From Streptomyces shenzhenensis (GTDB taxonomy: Bacteria > Actinomycetota > Actinomycetes > Streptomycetales > Streptomycetaceae): 64,000 nt of DNA. The stretch is taken from NCBI RefSeq assembly GCF_003688995.1, contig NZ_PENI01000027.1, positions 62,001 through 126,000 of the forward strand, written 5' to 3'. Below the pieces are notes generated by a model. That model made no database searches and was not told where the DNA came from. It saw only the letters and a program-made list of their open reading frames with translations. Both the position numbers and the translations under genes were made by a program. Shown in pieces: positions 28,312 to 37,095 of this stretch (within the stretch, counting starts at the first letter, position 1; every line of letters begins with the position of its first letter).

Positions 28312-28795
28312 CTGACCAGCAACACCGTGCCGCCGACGCCCACCGCCGCACCACCACCCAGGAGATCCGGCGGGACACCGCGGGCCAGGTCGACATCCTG
28401 GTAGCCGGCGTGGGCACCGGCGGCACCGTCACCGGCGTCGGCCAGGCGCTGAAGGAGAAGAAGCCGGAGGTCACTGTGGTGGTCGTGGAGCCGGACGAGG
28501 CGGCCGTGCCCTCCGGTGACTCCCCCCGGCCTGCACCGTGTCCAGGGCCGCGGCGCCGGGTTCATCCCCACGTTCTCGACACCACGGTCCACGACTCCGT
28601 CTGCCGCGTCCCGCTGACCCGGGCCCAGGGAGAGACCCGCGCCGCACCTATGGCATCGCCGCCGGTACCTCCAGCGGAGCAGCCCTGCACGCGGCCACCG
28701 CGATCGCGCGTCGACCCGAGCATCTGGGCGCGCTGATCGTCGTCGTCCTGCCCGACACCGGCGAACGGTATCCGAGCACGGGTCTGTTCACCTGA
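28312..28795 (+). pseudogene. Cysteine synthase fragment with several frameshifts
   Basis: Three frames together rebuild the C-terminal half of a CysK-type cysteine synthase: AHRRTTTQEIRRDTAGQVDI, LVAGVGTGGTVTGVGQALKE, then in a shifted frame GLHRVQGRGAGFIPTF, then VLDTTVHDSVCRV, then YGIAAGTSSGAALHAATAIA and VVVLPDTGERYPSTGLF. The N-terminal half with the PLP lysine is absent and has been replaced by IS5-like scrap. Clearly non-functional. Confidence 0.8.
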
Positions 28796-28878
28796 ACGCG
28801 CTGTGCACCTGCGCTCCCAAGCTCACGGCCAAGTCGCCGTCGCTGACCGGCTCATGGCCAGGCCACCCGGAACGCCGC

Positions 28879-30330
28879 TCACACGGGTGCTTCCGTCAGG
28901 CCCTCGGAGAGCCATCGCACCACCGACTCCGCGCCGTACGGCCGGCCCTGGGGGGCGATCTGTCGGAGGAAGCCCAGGTCCTGGCCGATGGTGACGACGG
29001 GAGGTTCCACCACGCCGCGTGGGCGGCGCTGGCCGAGTCCGACGGCGGCCAGCAGGCCGTTGCACAGGCACTGCCGTCCTTCCGCCTGCTCGGCGGAACC
29101 GCCCTTGCGGACGTAGGCCGCGCGGGGCTCCGCCGGGCAACGATAGGCGATGAGTCCGCGCTCGGTGCGGTACGGGGTGCGCAGATATCCGAGGTCGCAG
29201 ACCCGGCGGCGCGCCGAGTTCACGGCGGGGTCGGCCACCGTGCCGGGCAGGTCGGCGACCTTGAACGGAAACGAAGTCGGAGAGGCGGCGGGATCGTTGC
29301 GCACGATCAGCTCGTCACGAAGCTCACGCGCGACCAGCTCCCGCCGCAGCCGCGGATCGAGGCCGGACTCCTCGCAGAGCGCGAAGACACTGCCGAGTTG
29401 GACGCCGGCCGCCCCCAACTCCCTTGCTCGACGGAGATGTTCCGGTCCGCACTGTCCGCCGGCGATCCAGAAGGGCAGGCCGAGGGCGGCCATCTTCGCG
29501 AAATCGGGGGTGTCCCGGGGGCCGTAGACAGGATCGCCCTGCTCGTCCAGGCGCATCGGCCCGCGCGGCGGCGCACTGTGCCCGCCGGCGCGATGGCCCT
29601 CGATGACGAAGCCGTCCGGCGTGGTCTGCGCGGAACGGCTCAGATACGACGCCAGAGCCGGCAGAGAGATGATGGCCAGGACGTCGGGACGGCGCAGGGG
29701 TTCCGGCCGCGCCCCGCACAGCAGCGAGGCCGGGTCGAAGCTCAGCTCCACGGGTGTGTCGTCACCGTCGACGTCCAACCGCGCGGTGACGGGTTGCAGT
29801 TGGGCGAGCCGGGTCACGATGCCCGGGATCTGTGCGGGAATGCCCGCGCCGACCAGGACGTAGTCAACGCCGGCCAGGATCGCGCCGAACAGGGCGGGGA
29901 CCGTGGCGAGTTGGACCTTCTCCAGGTAGTTGACGCCGACCGGTCCGCGGTGCCCTTCCTTGGCGAGCCACACCTCGCAGAAGTTGGCCACGACCGTCAG
30001 CTCCCGGGCGGGACACGCCTCGTCGGCGGTCAGCCGGGGTGCGGCCGCGAACCGCTCGCCGGCGCCGATCCCGCCCTCGACGAAGTAGCGCTCCCGCAGG
30101 GAATCCGCGAGCTCCGGTACGGGGAAGGCGGCCAGTGCCCGCCTCAGGTGGCCGCCGGGGTCACCGCTCTGCAGCAGCCGGATCAGCAGGGTGTCCAGGG
30201 CGGTACCGGAGACGACCCCCAACTGCCCGGTACGCGCGACGGCACGAGCCAGGCGCCAGCCGGACACCCCCACCCCCATTCCACCTTGGATCAGCCAGGG
30301 CAGATCGGTCGTCGTCCGGGATGTGCTCAT
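28879..30330 (-). CDS. Nitronate monooxygenase family protein (2-nitropropane dioxygenase-like)
   Basis: 483-aa FMN-type TIM-barrel enzyme. N-terminal LIQGGMGVGVSGWRLARAVA is the family's phosphate-binding start. EGHRAGGHSAPPRG holds the conserved His, and PFWIAGGQCGPEHLRRAREL with GAAGVQLGSVFAL forms the second phosphate site. The enzyme oxidises alkyl nitronates to carbonyl and nitrite. It is longer than the classical type because of a Cys-containing C-terminal extension. It is divergent from a methyltransferase gene, with two palindromes just upstream of its start that may bind a TetR-type repressor. Confidence 0.85.
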   Translation of the reverse strand: MSTSRTTTDLPWLIQGGMGVGVSGWRLARAVARTGQLGVVSGTALDTLLIRLLQSGDPGGHLRRALAAFPVPELADSLRERYFVEGGIGAGERFAAAPRLTADEACPARELTVVANFCEVWLAKEGHRGPVGVNYLEKVQLATVPALFGAILAGVDYVLVGAGIPAQIPGIVTRLAQLQPVTARLDVDGDDTPVELSFDPASLLCGARPEPLRRPDVLAIISLPALASYLSRSAQTTPDGFVIEGHRAGGHSAPPRGPMRLDEQGDPVYGPRDTPDFAKMAALGLPFWIAGGQCGPEHLRRARELGAAGVQLGSVFALCEESGLDPRLRRELVARELRDELIVRNDPAASPTSFPFKVADLPGTVADPAVNSARRRVCDLGYLRTPYRTERGLIAYRCPAEPRAAYVRKGGSAEQAEGRQCLCNGLLAAVGLGQRRPRGVVEPPVVTIGQDLGFLRQIAPQGRPYGAESVVRWLSEGLTEAPV

Positions 30331-30370
30331 GGGTCCTCGCAGGGATGGTCGCTGGGTCCGGAACCCTTAC

Positions 30371-30398
30371 TTACGGTACCGTAACCTACGGTACCGTA
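30371..30398. promoter_or_regulatory. Tandem palindromic operators TTACGGTACCGTAA / TACGGTACCGTA
   Basis: Perfect 14-bp palindrome (30371-30384), two bases, then a perfect 12-bp palindrome (30387-30398) with the same core, 16 bp apart centre to centre. They lie 41 bp upstream of the nitronate monooxygenase start. The form suits a TetR-family dimer pair; no such regulator gene is close by. Confidence 0.65.
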
Positions 30399-30556
30399 AC
30401 CAGATTTCGCCGAGCCGGGGTGTCCTGGAGGCCGTACCGGGTCGCCCAGGGTCCGGCCGGCGATCCGCACGGCCTGCCGCAGCCGCCTGCCAGGACCGGA
30501 CCCACCGGGCCCCTCACTCGGGACGTTCGGCCCCCGCACCCCGCCCCTCCCCACGA

Positions 30557-30570
30557 TTAGGTTCGCCTAA
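30557..30570. promoter_or_regulatory. Inverted repeat TTAGG-TTCG-CCTAA upstream of the methyltransferase
   Basis: Half-sites match those of actinobacterial iron boxes (TTAGG...CCTAA), but the 4-bp gap is shorter than the 9 bp of a DtxR/DmdR box, so the regulator is uncertain. It is 35 bp before the start codon. Confidence 0.35.
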
Positions 30571-30604
30571 GTACTACAGCGCGGGCAGAGAGCGAGGCGC
30601 GAAC

Positions 30605-31450
30605 ATGGCATCGACGGACCCTTCGGCCCTGCAGAAGAACAACTCCCTTCCCGGCGACGGACTCGACGCCGCCCGCATGCCCGGCCACTGGCTGCTGGCC
30701 CGCCTGGGCATGCGTGTCCTGCGCCCGGGCGGCGTGAAACTGACCCGCTGGATGCTCGACAATCTGGCCCTCGGCCCGGACGACCGAGTCGTGGAGCTGG
30801 CCGCCGGTCTGGGAGCCACCGCCCGACTGACCCTCGCACGCCATCCGGGCTCCTACACCGCCGTCGACCGCGACCCCACCGCCGTGGCACGGCTGGGCGC
30901 CCTCACCGCACCCGGCGCAACCGAAGTGGCGGCCGTACGGGCCGACGCCGCGGACACCGGTCTGCCGACCGGCAGCGCCACCGCGGTGTACGGGGAAGCC
31001 ATGCTGACCATGCAGCCCGACCCCGCCAAACGCCGCATCGTGCGCGAAGCCCGGCGGCTGCTCGCCGGCACCGGCGGCCGGTACGCCATCCACGAGCTGT
31101 GCCTGCTGCCCGACGAACTCGACCGGGAACACGCCGAGGCGATCACGAAGGATCTGGGCGAGGCCATCCACGTCGGCGCCCGCCCGCTGACCCCGCACGG
31201 CTGGGTCGCCCTGCTCGCCGCCGAGGACTTCACCGTCACCACCCGCCGGAGGACGCCGATGGCCCTGCTCGAACCGCGCCGGCTCATCGCGGACGAGGGA
31301 TTCGGGCAGGCCATGCGGATCGCCGGCCGGGCCCTGCGCGACCCGGTGGCCCGGCACCGCGTCCTGGAGATGCGCCGCGTCTTCCGCCGCCACCGGGCCC
31401 ACCTCGGCGCCATCAGCCTCATCGCCACCCCCACCTCGCACACCACCTGA
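30605..31450 (+). CDS. Class I SAM-dependent methyltransferase
   Basis: 281-aa protein; start at ATG 30605 behind GAGCGAGG. SAM-binding motif I is VVELAAGLGATARL (residues about 60-73), with a following acidic AVDRDP loop. A long frame upstream has no signal. The N-terminus (PGHWLLARLGMRVLRPGGVKLTR) is typical of a Streptomyces family of unknown substrate. Divergent from the nitronate monooxygenase gene. Confidence 0.8.
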   Translation: MASTDPSALQKNNSLPGDGLDAARMPGHWLLARLGMRVLRPGGVKLTRWMLDNLALGPDDRVVELAAGLGATARLTLARHPGSYTAVDRDPTAVARLGALTAPGATEVAAVRADAADTGLPTGSATAVYGEAMLTMQPDPAKRRIVREARRLLAGTGGRYAIHELCLLPDELDREHAEAITKDLGEAIHVGARPLTPHGWVALLAAEDFTVTTRRRTPMALLEPRRLIADEGFGQAMRIAGRALRDPVARHRVLEMRRVFRRHRAHLGAISLIATPTSHTT

Positions 31451-31534
31451 CGAGACGCCCCCGCAATCAACCGTCTGACCGCCACGCCGCCCCTCACCGA
31501 GGGCGGAGCGCATACGCCCGTCGGGCATATTCAG

Positions 31535-31610
31535 CTACTTCAGGCGCTCTTCGAGGCCATCGACGATGACGGGCCATTCGCCGTTACGGTACTTGGCATG
31601 CGACGCGCCG
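31535..31610 (-). pseudogene. 3' fragment of a hicA-like toxin gene
   Basis: In a frame overlapping the end of hicB, CGASHAKYRNGEWPVIVDGL and then EERLK-stop resembles the HicA core (GSH-x-K-x-RNG-x-x-x-VIV). The first half of the gene is missing, so a deletion appears to join hicB directly into hicA. Confidence 0.4.
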
Positions 31611-31814
31611 CACTTCGACCGGGGCAGTGATCACGTCGGTGACCTCGGGCACGGGAGCGTCCTCGAAGTAGAGCTCCAACGCCTCGCGCAGATTCTCCAG
31701 GGATTCCTCAATGGTCTCACCCTGGGAAGTGACCTCGACCTGGAGGCAGCGAGCCACGTACCACTCGCCCTCGTGAGTGATCGCGGCAGTCAGGTGCAGT
31801 GCGTCAGCCGGCAT
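31584..31814 (-). CDS. hicB: HicB-family antitoxin, now without a toxin
   Basis: 76 aa from ATG 31814. HLTAAITHEGEWYVARCLQV followed by EVTSQGETIEESLENLREAL is the HicB partial RNase-H-like fold. The usual end (DVITAPVEV) runs on into VRRVACQVP, read from toxin-gene DNA in another frame. No HicA gene is left upstream or downstream. Possibly still a DNA-binding or RNA-binding remnant. Confidence 0.75.
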   Translation of the reverse strand: MPADALHLTAAITHEGEWYVARCLQVEVTSQGETIEESLENLREALELYFEDAPVPEVTDVITAPVEVRRVACQVP

Positions 31815-31894
31815 CAGCGACGCACCGCCCGTCCGGCCAGGCAAGTCCAGTCCTTGGTCAAGGAGTTGGCGGGCCGAGCGGGGGCCTGTCTCGT

Positions 31895-31993
31895 CGCACG
31901 GCCCTGTGTGCCCTGCCGCGCATCCCGTTGGCCACCGGGCGGACGCCCGATGTGCTGCCCGACCGCACGGCCGACACCCTTGAGGCAGGGGCC
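31895..31993 (+). pseudogene. ISL3-family transposase scrap
   Basis: TALCALPRIPLATGRTPDVL then PDRTADTLEA matches the part of ISL3 transposases near the first catalytic Asp (VDVLPDRTADTLEAWL). Only about 33 codons. The remaining 31994-32446 upstream of the sugar operon holds no gene I recognise and should contain that operon's promoter. Confidence 0.45.
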
Positions 31994-32446
31994 ACCTGGC
32001 CGCAGCCGACCTCGGTGCGGTCAAGCGGCGGCTCAAGCAGATCCTGTACCGGTTCCAGCGCGCCATCGGCCCGGGCCTCCTCGGTACCGAGGACGGCGCC
32101 GGGGTTGTCTGCGCCGATCAGGGCGAGGGACCCGAACTTGATGACGCAGACCACGATCCGCGTTCGCTCGCCAGTCGGGCCTCCAGGCCGCCGAACAGGC
32201 CTGCGGTCTGGCTGCGGCTGTGATCTCGCGGCCACTCCAGCCACTCCGGATCATCGAGTTCACGCAGCAAGAACCTGCACGGGGTGTGCCCCGGCAACAT
32301 CCACCGTCTTCGCCACCTTCCGTGATCGGTCGGTCGCGGCATGCCTCCGTCGCTCTGCTCACAAGAGCAAAAAAATCCGCATGTGTTGCCGCGACGTTAA
32401 CTCCGGACCTACTGTCCGTCGCCAGGAACCACATCAGGAGGCCCAT

Positions 32447-33439
32447 ATGCGTATCAAGCGCATCTTCGGGATCTTTGCATCGGCGTCTGCTGTCCTCTCT
32501 CTTGCCGCCTGCTCCGTCTCCACCACTCCGAGTGGTGGAGACAGCGGCGACAAGAAGACCACCGGCACGCTGTCCATCGGCTTCAGCCAGGCGACCCAGC
32601 AGTCGCCGTTCTACGTGCAGTTGCGCATCGGTGCCGAGCAGGCCGCCAAGAAGGCCGGTGTCAAGCTCAACTTCGCCGACGCGGGCGACGACGTGACGAA
32701 GCAGAACAACGACATCCAGGACCTCATCACCCGCGGTGTCGACGTGCTGCTGGTCAACCCCGTCGACCCGAAGGGCGTCAAGGCGGGACTGGCCGCGGCC
32801 GAGGCGGCCGGGATCCCGGTCGTCACCGTCGACCGTCCGGTGCCCTCCGGCGCCGCCGCCCATGTCGGGCGGGACAACAAAGAGATGGGCCGGCTCGTCG
32901 GCGCCCAGGTCGCCAAGGCCCTCGGCGCCAAGGGCGGCAAGATCATCGAGATCAAGGGAGACGCGGGCGGTGCGGTCGCCCGTGACCGCAGCGCCGGGTT
33001 CCACGAGGCCGTGGCCGCCAACAACAAGATCAAGATCGTGGCGGGCCCGTACTGCGACTACATCCGTTCCAAGGCCGTCACCGCCGTGCAGGACCTCATC
33101 CAGACCAACCCCGACGTGAAGGCCGTCTACGCGCACAACGACGACATGGCCCTCGGCGCGCTCCAGGTGCTCAAGGAGAACAACCGCACCGACGTCAAGG
33201 TCGCCGGCGTCGACGGACTGATGGAGGCCGTGAAGTCCATCGCCGGCGGCGGCCCCTACCTCGCCACCGCCCTCAACGACCCGATCTCGCTCGGCGCCAC
33301 CGCCGTACAGACCGCGCTCGACGTCCAGAAGGGCAAGAAGGTCGCGGCCGACGTCGATGCCGGAACCGGGCTGATCGACCGCGACAACGCCGCCGACTAC
33401 ACCGGTTCCACCACCTTCGCCCTCGCGGGCAAGGAATGA
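32447..33439 (+). CDS. ABC sugar-binding lipoprotein (ribose type)
   Basis: 330 aa; ATG 32447 with AGGAGG 5 nt upstream. Signal peptide and lipobox (VLSLAACS) anchor it outside the membrane. The mature part starts LSIGFSQATQQSPFYVQLR and has the periplasmic-binding-protein type I fold (LITRGVDVLLVNPVDPKGV, VTVDRPVPSG, VYAHNDDMALGALQVLKENN), as in ribose- and polyol-binding proteins. It opens the nine-gene operon 32447-43100. Confidence 0.9.
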   Translation: MRIKRIFGIFASASAVLSLAACSVSTTPSGGDSGDKKTTGTLSIGFSQATQQSPFYVQLRIGAEQAAKKAGVKLNFADAGDDVTKQNNDIQDLITRGVDVLLVNPVDPKGVKAGLAAAEAAGIPVVTVDRPVPSGAAAHVGRDNKEMGRLVGAQVAKALGAKGGKIIEIKGDAGGAVARDRSAGFHEAVAANNKIKIVAGPYCDYIRSKAVTAVQDLIQTNPDVKAVYAHNDDMALGALQVLKENNRTDVKVAGVDGLMEAVKSIAGGGPYLATALNDPISLGATAVQTALDVQKGKKVAADVDAGTGLIDRDNAADYTGSTTFALAGKE

Positions 33440-33507
33440 CGTCGAGCAGCACGCAGCAGGCCGGAACCGGCCACGGCCCTGCCCCTACCCGAGAAAGCGA
33501 TACGAAC

Positions 33508-34569
33508 ATGCCGCAGACCATGCGAGCCGCCCTGCTCCACGCCCCGGGCGACATCCGCGTCGAGGAGGTGCCCGTACCGCAGCCCGCGCCCCGGGAGGCG
33601 CTCGTCCGCGTCGCCGCGTGCGGCGTCTGCGGCTCCGACATAGCCAGGATGCTGCGCCCCGGAGGCTCCTACCACCTCCCGCTGATCTGCGGCCACGAAT
33701 TCTCCGGTCACGTCGTCGCCCTCGGCGCCGAACTCGCCGCGGCCGGCACGGTCAAGGAGGGCGACCTCGTCGCCGTACCGCCCCTGATCCCCTGCCGCCG
33801 CTGCGCCCCCTGCGCCCAGGGGCACTTCAGCCTCTGCGAGGACTACGACTACTTCGGCAGCCGGCGGGCCGGTGCCTACGCCGAGTACGTCACCGTCCCC
33901 GAGGGCAATCTGCTGGTCCTGCCCGCCGACCTCGACCCGCGCGCCGCCGCCATGCTCGACCCGGCCGCCATCGCCCTGCACGCCGTCTGGCGCACCAAAC
34001 TGCGCACCGGCCACCGGGTCGCCGTCGTCGGTGCCGGCCCCATCGGCCTGTTCGCCATCCAGTGGGCCCGGCTCGCCGGGGCGAGCGAGGTGCTCTCCAT
34101 CGACATCAGCGAGGAGAAGGCGGCCATGGCCCTGGAGGCCGGTGCCACCCACACGGCCGCCACCCCCGAGCGGGCCACCGAACTCGCGGGCCGGGGCTAC
34201 GACGTCATCATCGAGTCCGCCGGCGTGCCGGCCACCGCCGACCAGGCCGTCTCCCTCGCCGCCCGGCACGGGCAGGCCGTCTTCATCGGCATCCCGCACG
34301 ACCCCGTCGTCCTGCCCAAGGCCACCTTCAGCAACTTCCTGCGCCGCGAGGTCACCCTCCACGGCGCCTGGAACTCCTTCTCCGCGCCCTTCCCCGGGGA
34401 CGAGTGGCGCACCGCGGCCCGCGCCATGGGCGACGGCAGCCTCCGCTGGAAGTTCATGATCACTCACGAACTGGGCCTTGACGACGTCTCCGCCACCCTG
34501 CACCGGCTCGGCGAGCGCTCCATGTTCAGCTCCAAGGTGCTCTTCCTGCCGAACGGAGACCGTCCATGA
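33508..34569 (+). CDS. Zinc-dependent alcohol/polyol dehydrogenase (MDR superfamily)
   Basis: 353 aa from ATG 33508; the frame is open to ATG 33436 overlapping the previous stop, but the extra 24 residues are low-complexity. Catalytic zinc residues: CGVCGSD, GHEFSG. Structural zinc: four Cys in PCRRCAPCAQGHFSLCEDYD. NAD-binding GAGPIGLFAIQWAR. Closest in style to sorbitol or galactitol-phosphate dehydrogenases. Probably oxidises a sugar alcohol or its phosphate. ATGA overlap with the kinase gene. Confidence 0.87.
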   Translation: MPQTMRAALLHAPGDIRVEEVPVPQPAPREALVRVAACGVCGSDIARMLRPGGSYHLPLICGHEFSGHVVALGAELAAAGTVKEGDLVAVPPLIPCRRCAPCAQGHFSLCEDYDYFGSRRAGAYAEYVTVPEGNLLVLPADLDPRAAAMLDPAAIALHAVWRTKLRTGHRVAVVGAGPIGLFAIQWARLAGASEVLSIDISEEKAAMALEAGATHTAATPERATELAGRGYDVIIESAGVPATADQAVSLAARHGQAVFIGIPHDPVVLPKATFSNFLRREVTLHGAWNSFSAPFPGDEWRTAARAMGDGSLRWKFMITHELGLDDVSATLHRLGERSMFSSKVLFLPNGDRP

Positions 34570-36077
34570 CCGCGCTCCTCGCCATCGACCTGGGCACGGA
34601 GAGCGCTCGTGTCGCCGTGTACAGCGCCGACGGCGCGACTCTCGGGACGAGCCAGAGCGGCTACCCCACCGCCTTCCCGCACCCCGGGCGGGCCGAGCAG
34701 GACCCCGAGGACTGGTGGCGGGCCGTGGTCATCGCCACCCGCGCCGCCCTCGCCGAAGCCGGCTCGCCCCCGGTCGCCGGGGTCGCCGTCGCCACCACCG
34801 CGTCCACCGTCGCCGTACTCGACGGAGCGGGACGGCCGTTGCGCCCCGCGCTGCTCTGGATGGACAGCCGGGCCAGCGCGGAATCCGCGCTCACCGCGGC
34901 GTCGGCCCATCCGGTCCTGCGCTACGCGGGCGGCTCCGACGCGGTCGAGTGGCTCGTGCCCAAGGCCATGTGGCTGGCCCGGCACGAACCGGACACCTAC
35001 CGGGCGGCCCACCACATCACCGAAGCCGTCGACTACCTCGTCTGGCGCCTCACCGGCGAGTGGACCGGCTCACGGATGAACGCCGTCTGCAAGTGGAACT
35101 ACGACCCGCGCGGCGCCGGGCTCCCCGACGACCTCTACGCGGAGCTGGGCGTGCCCGACCTCCGCGACAAGCTCCCCGGCCGCATCGTCCCGGTCGGTGA
35201 CCCCGTCGCCCCGGTGCGGGCGAGCGCCCGCGGCGAACTCGGCATCACCGGCGGGGCCGTGGTCTGCGCCGGAGGGATCGACGCGCACCTTTCCCTGCTC
35301 GCCGTCGGCGGTGCGCGCCCCGGCCGGGTCTCGGTCGTCTCCGGCACCTCCACCGCCTTTGTCACCGAGATCGACGAACCCGTCTTCCCGCCCACGGTGT
35401 GGGGCCCCTACCCGGACGCCCTCAACGCCGGACGGTGGCTGGTCGAGGGAGGCCAGGTCACCTCCGGATCCGTGCTCACCTGGGCAGGTGAACAGCTCCT
35501 CGGCCGGCCCCGAACGGAACTTCCGGCGCTGATCAAGGAGGCCGCGGCGCTGCCGCCCGGCGCGCACGGGCTGATGGTCCTCGACTACTTCATGGGCAAC
35601 CGCACCCCGCTGCGCGACCCGCGGCTGCGCGGCGCCGTGCTCGGGCTGACCCTCGGCAGCCGTCCCGAGGAGGTGTACCGGGCCGCTGTGGAAGGCGTCG
35701 CCTACGGCACCCGGCAGGTCCTCGAATCGTTCGTCGAGGGCGGGGTCCCCGTCGACGAGGTGTTCGTCTCCGGCGGTATCCGGCACAACCCGCTGTGGCT
35801 GCGTACCACTGCCGACGTCCTCGGCCGCCCGCTGCGGCTGGTCGCCGAGGACAACCTGACCCTGCGGGCCTGCGCGGTCACCGCCGCCGCCGGGTCCGGC
35901 CAGGCCGCCTCGCTCACCGAGGCCGCCGCGGGCTTCGCCCCCCGGGTGCGGATCGTCGAACCGGACCCCGCGCACCGCGAGGCTCTCGAACGGGGCTACG
36001 CGGACTACCGCGCCGCCACCGAGGCCACCCGCACGATCGCCCACCGGCTCAGCGCGCCGGACCGCCAACCGGGCTGA
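34566..36077 (+). CDS. FGGY-family carbohydrate kinase (xylulokinase-like)
   Basis: 503 aa, ATGA-coupled to the dehydrogenase. N-terminal ATP-binding LLAIDLGTESARVAVYSADG, LLWMDSRA substrate loop, catalytic-base region GGIDAHLSLLAVGG and C-terminal VFVSGGIRHNPLWLRTTADV are the FGGY landmarks. Substrates of the family are ketoses and polyols; which one is not visible. Confidence 0.88.
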   Translation: MTALLAIDLGTESARVAVYSADGATLGTSQSGYPTAFPHPGRAEQDPEDWWRAVVIATRAALAEAGSPPVAGVAVATTASTVAVLDGAGRPLRPALLWMDSRASAESALTAASAHPVLRYAGGSDAVEWLVPKAMWLARHEPDTYRAAHHITEAVDYLVWRLTGEWTGSRMNAVCKWNYDPRGAGLPDDLYAELGVPDLRDKLPGRIVPVGDPVAPVRASARGELGITGGAVVCAGGIDAHLSLLAVGGARPGRVSVVSGTSTAFVTEIDEPVFPPTVWGPYPDALNAGRWLVEGGQVTSGSVLTWAGEQLLGRPRTELPALIKEAAALPPGAHGLMVLDYFMGNRTPLRDPRLRGAVLGLTLGSRPEEVYRAAVEGVAYGTRQVLESFVEGGVPVDEVFVSGGIRHNPLWLRTTADVLGRPLRLVAEDNLTLRACAVTAAAGSGQAASLTEAAAGFAPRVRIVEPDPAHREALERGYADYRAATEATRTIAHRLSAPDRQPG

Positions 36078-36103
36078 CCCGGGCATCGGACAAGGAGGTC
36101 CGG

Positions 36104-37069
36104 ATGACCAGCACCGAGGACGAGACCCTGCTCTACCAGGTCGCCTCCCTGTACTACGAGCAGAACCGGACACAGGAACAGATCGGGGAGGAACTCCACT
36201 TCACCCGCTGGAAGGTGGGCCGGCTGCTGGCCGAGGCCCGGCAGGCGGGGATCGTGCGGATCGAGGTCCGCCACCCCAAGGCCCGCATGCGGGGCCTGGA
36301 GGAAGGGTTGCGCGAGGTCTTCGGGCTGCGCGATGCCGTCGTGGTCGCCGCCGACCGCGCGGACGACGACGAGCGGCTGCGAGCCAGGGTCGCCGAGGCC
36401 GGGGCCGACTATCTCGCCCGGCTCCATCCGGCACCGCGCCAGCTGGGCGTCTCCTGGGGCCGCACGCTCGACCTGCTCGCCGCGCGCCTCCAGCCCGGTT
36501 GGGCGACCGGTGTCCATGTCGTTCAGATCAACGGCGGGCTCAGTCGCTCCCGTACTCCCACCTCCGCCCAGGACATGGCGGGCCGGATCGCCCACCTCGC
36601 GCAGGGCACCCTCAGCGTCCTGCCCGTCCCGTCCATCGTGGAGCAGGAGACCACCCGGCGGCTCCTGGAACAGGACAGCGCGGTCGCCGATGTCCTCACC
36701 CAGGCCGCGGCCGCGGACACCGTGCTGTTCAGTCCCGGCGGCATCGGAGCCGATTCGGTGCTGGTCAGCTCGGGTTACCTGACCGCGGACGACCTGGCGT
36801 CGCTGGCCGCGGCGGGAGCCGTCGGCGATGTCGCGGGCCGCTTCATCGACGCCCGGGGAGCGATCGTCGACCGGCCGCTGGACGACCGGACCCTCGGGCT
36901 CCCGCTGGACCACCTGCGCAACAGCGCCGTGTCCGTGGCCGTCGTCTCGGGCACCGCGAAACACGCGGTGTGCGCGGCCGTGGTCGCAAGCGGCCTCTGC
37001 AACACCCTCGTCACCGACCATCTCACGGCGTCCCACCTGCTCAACCCGCACCAGTGCGAGGAGCTGTGA
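36104..37069 (+). CDS. SorC/DeoR-type transcriptional regulator
   Basis: 321 aa from ATG 36104 (AAGGAGG, 5 nt spacing). The N-terminal helix-turn-helix is YYEQNRTQEQIGEELHFTRW followed by KVGRLLAEARQAGIV. The rest is the sugar-phosphate sensing domain (GVSWGRTLDLLAARL, FSPGGIGADSVLV, GDVAGRFIDARG). Regulators of this class respond to a phosphorylated sugar made by the operon. In the middle of the operon, so probably autoregulated. Confidence 0.88.
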   Translation: MTSTEDETLLYQVASLYYEQNRTQEQIGEELHFTRWKVGRLLAEARQAGIVRIEVRHPKARMRGLEEGLREVFGLRDAVVVAADRADDDERLRARVAEAGADYLARLHPAPRQLGVSWGRTLDLLAARLQPGWATGVHVVQINGGLSRSRTPTSAQDMAGRIAHLAQGTLSVLPVPSIVEQETTRRLLEQDSAVADVLTQAAAADTVLFSPGGIGADSVLVSSGYLTADDLASLAAAGAVGDVAGRFIDARGAIVDRPLDDRTLGLPLDHLRNSAVSVAVVSGTAKHAVCAAVVASGLCNTLVTDHLTASHLLNPHQCEEL

Positions 37070-37095
37070 GCACCAGGAGCCCGAGAGGAGGAGCC

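Noticed and set aside
30557..30570. Classical iron box (DmdR1 site)
   Set aside because: Half-sites match but the gap is 4 bp instead of 9; kept only as an unassigned inverted repeat.
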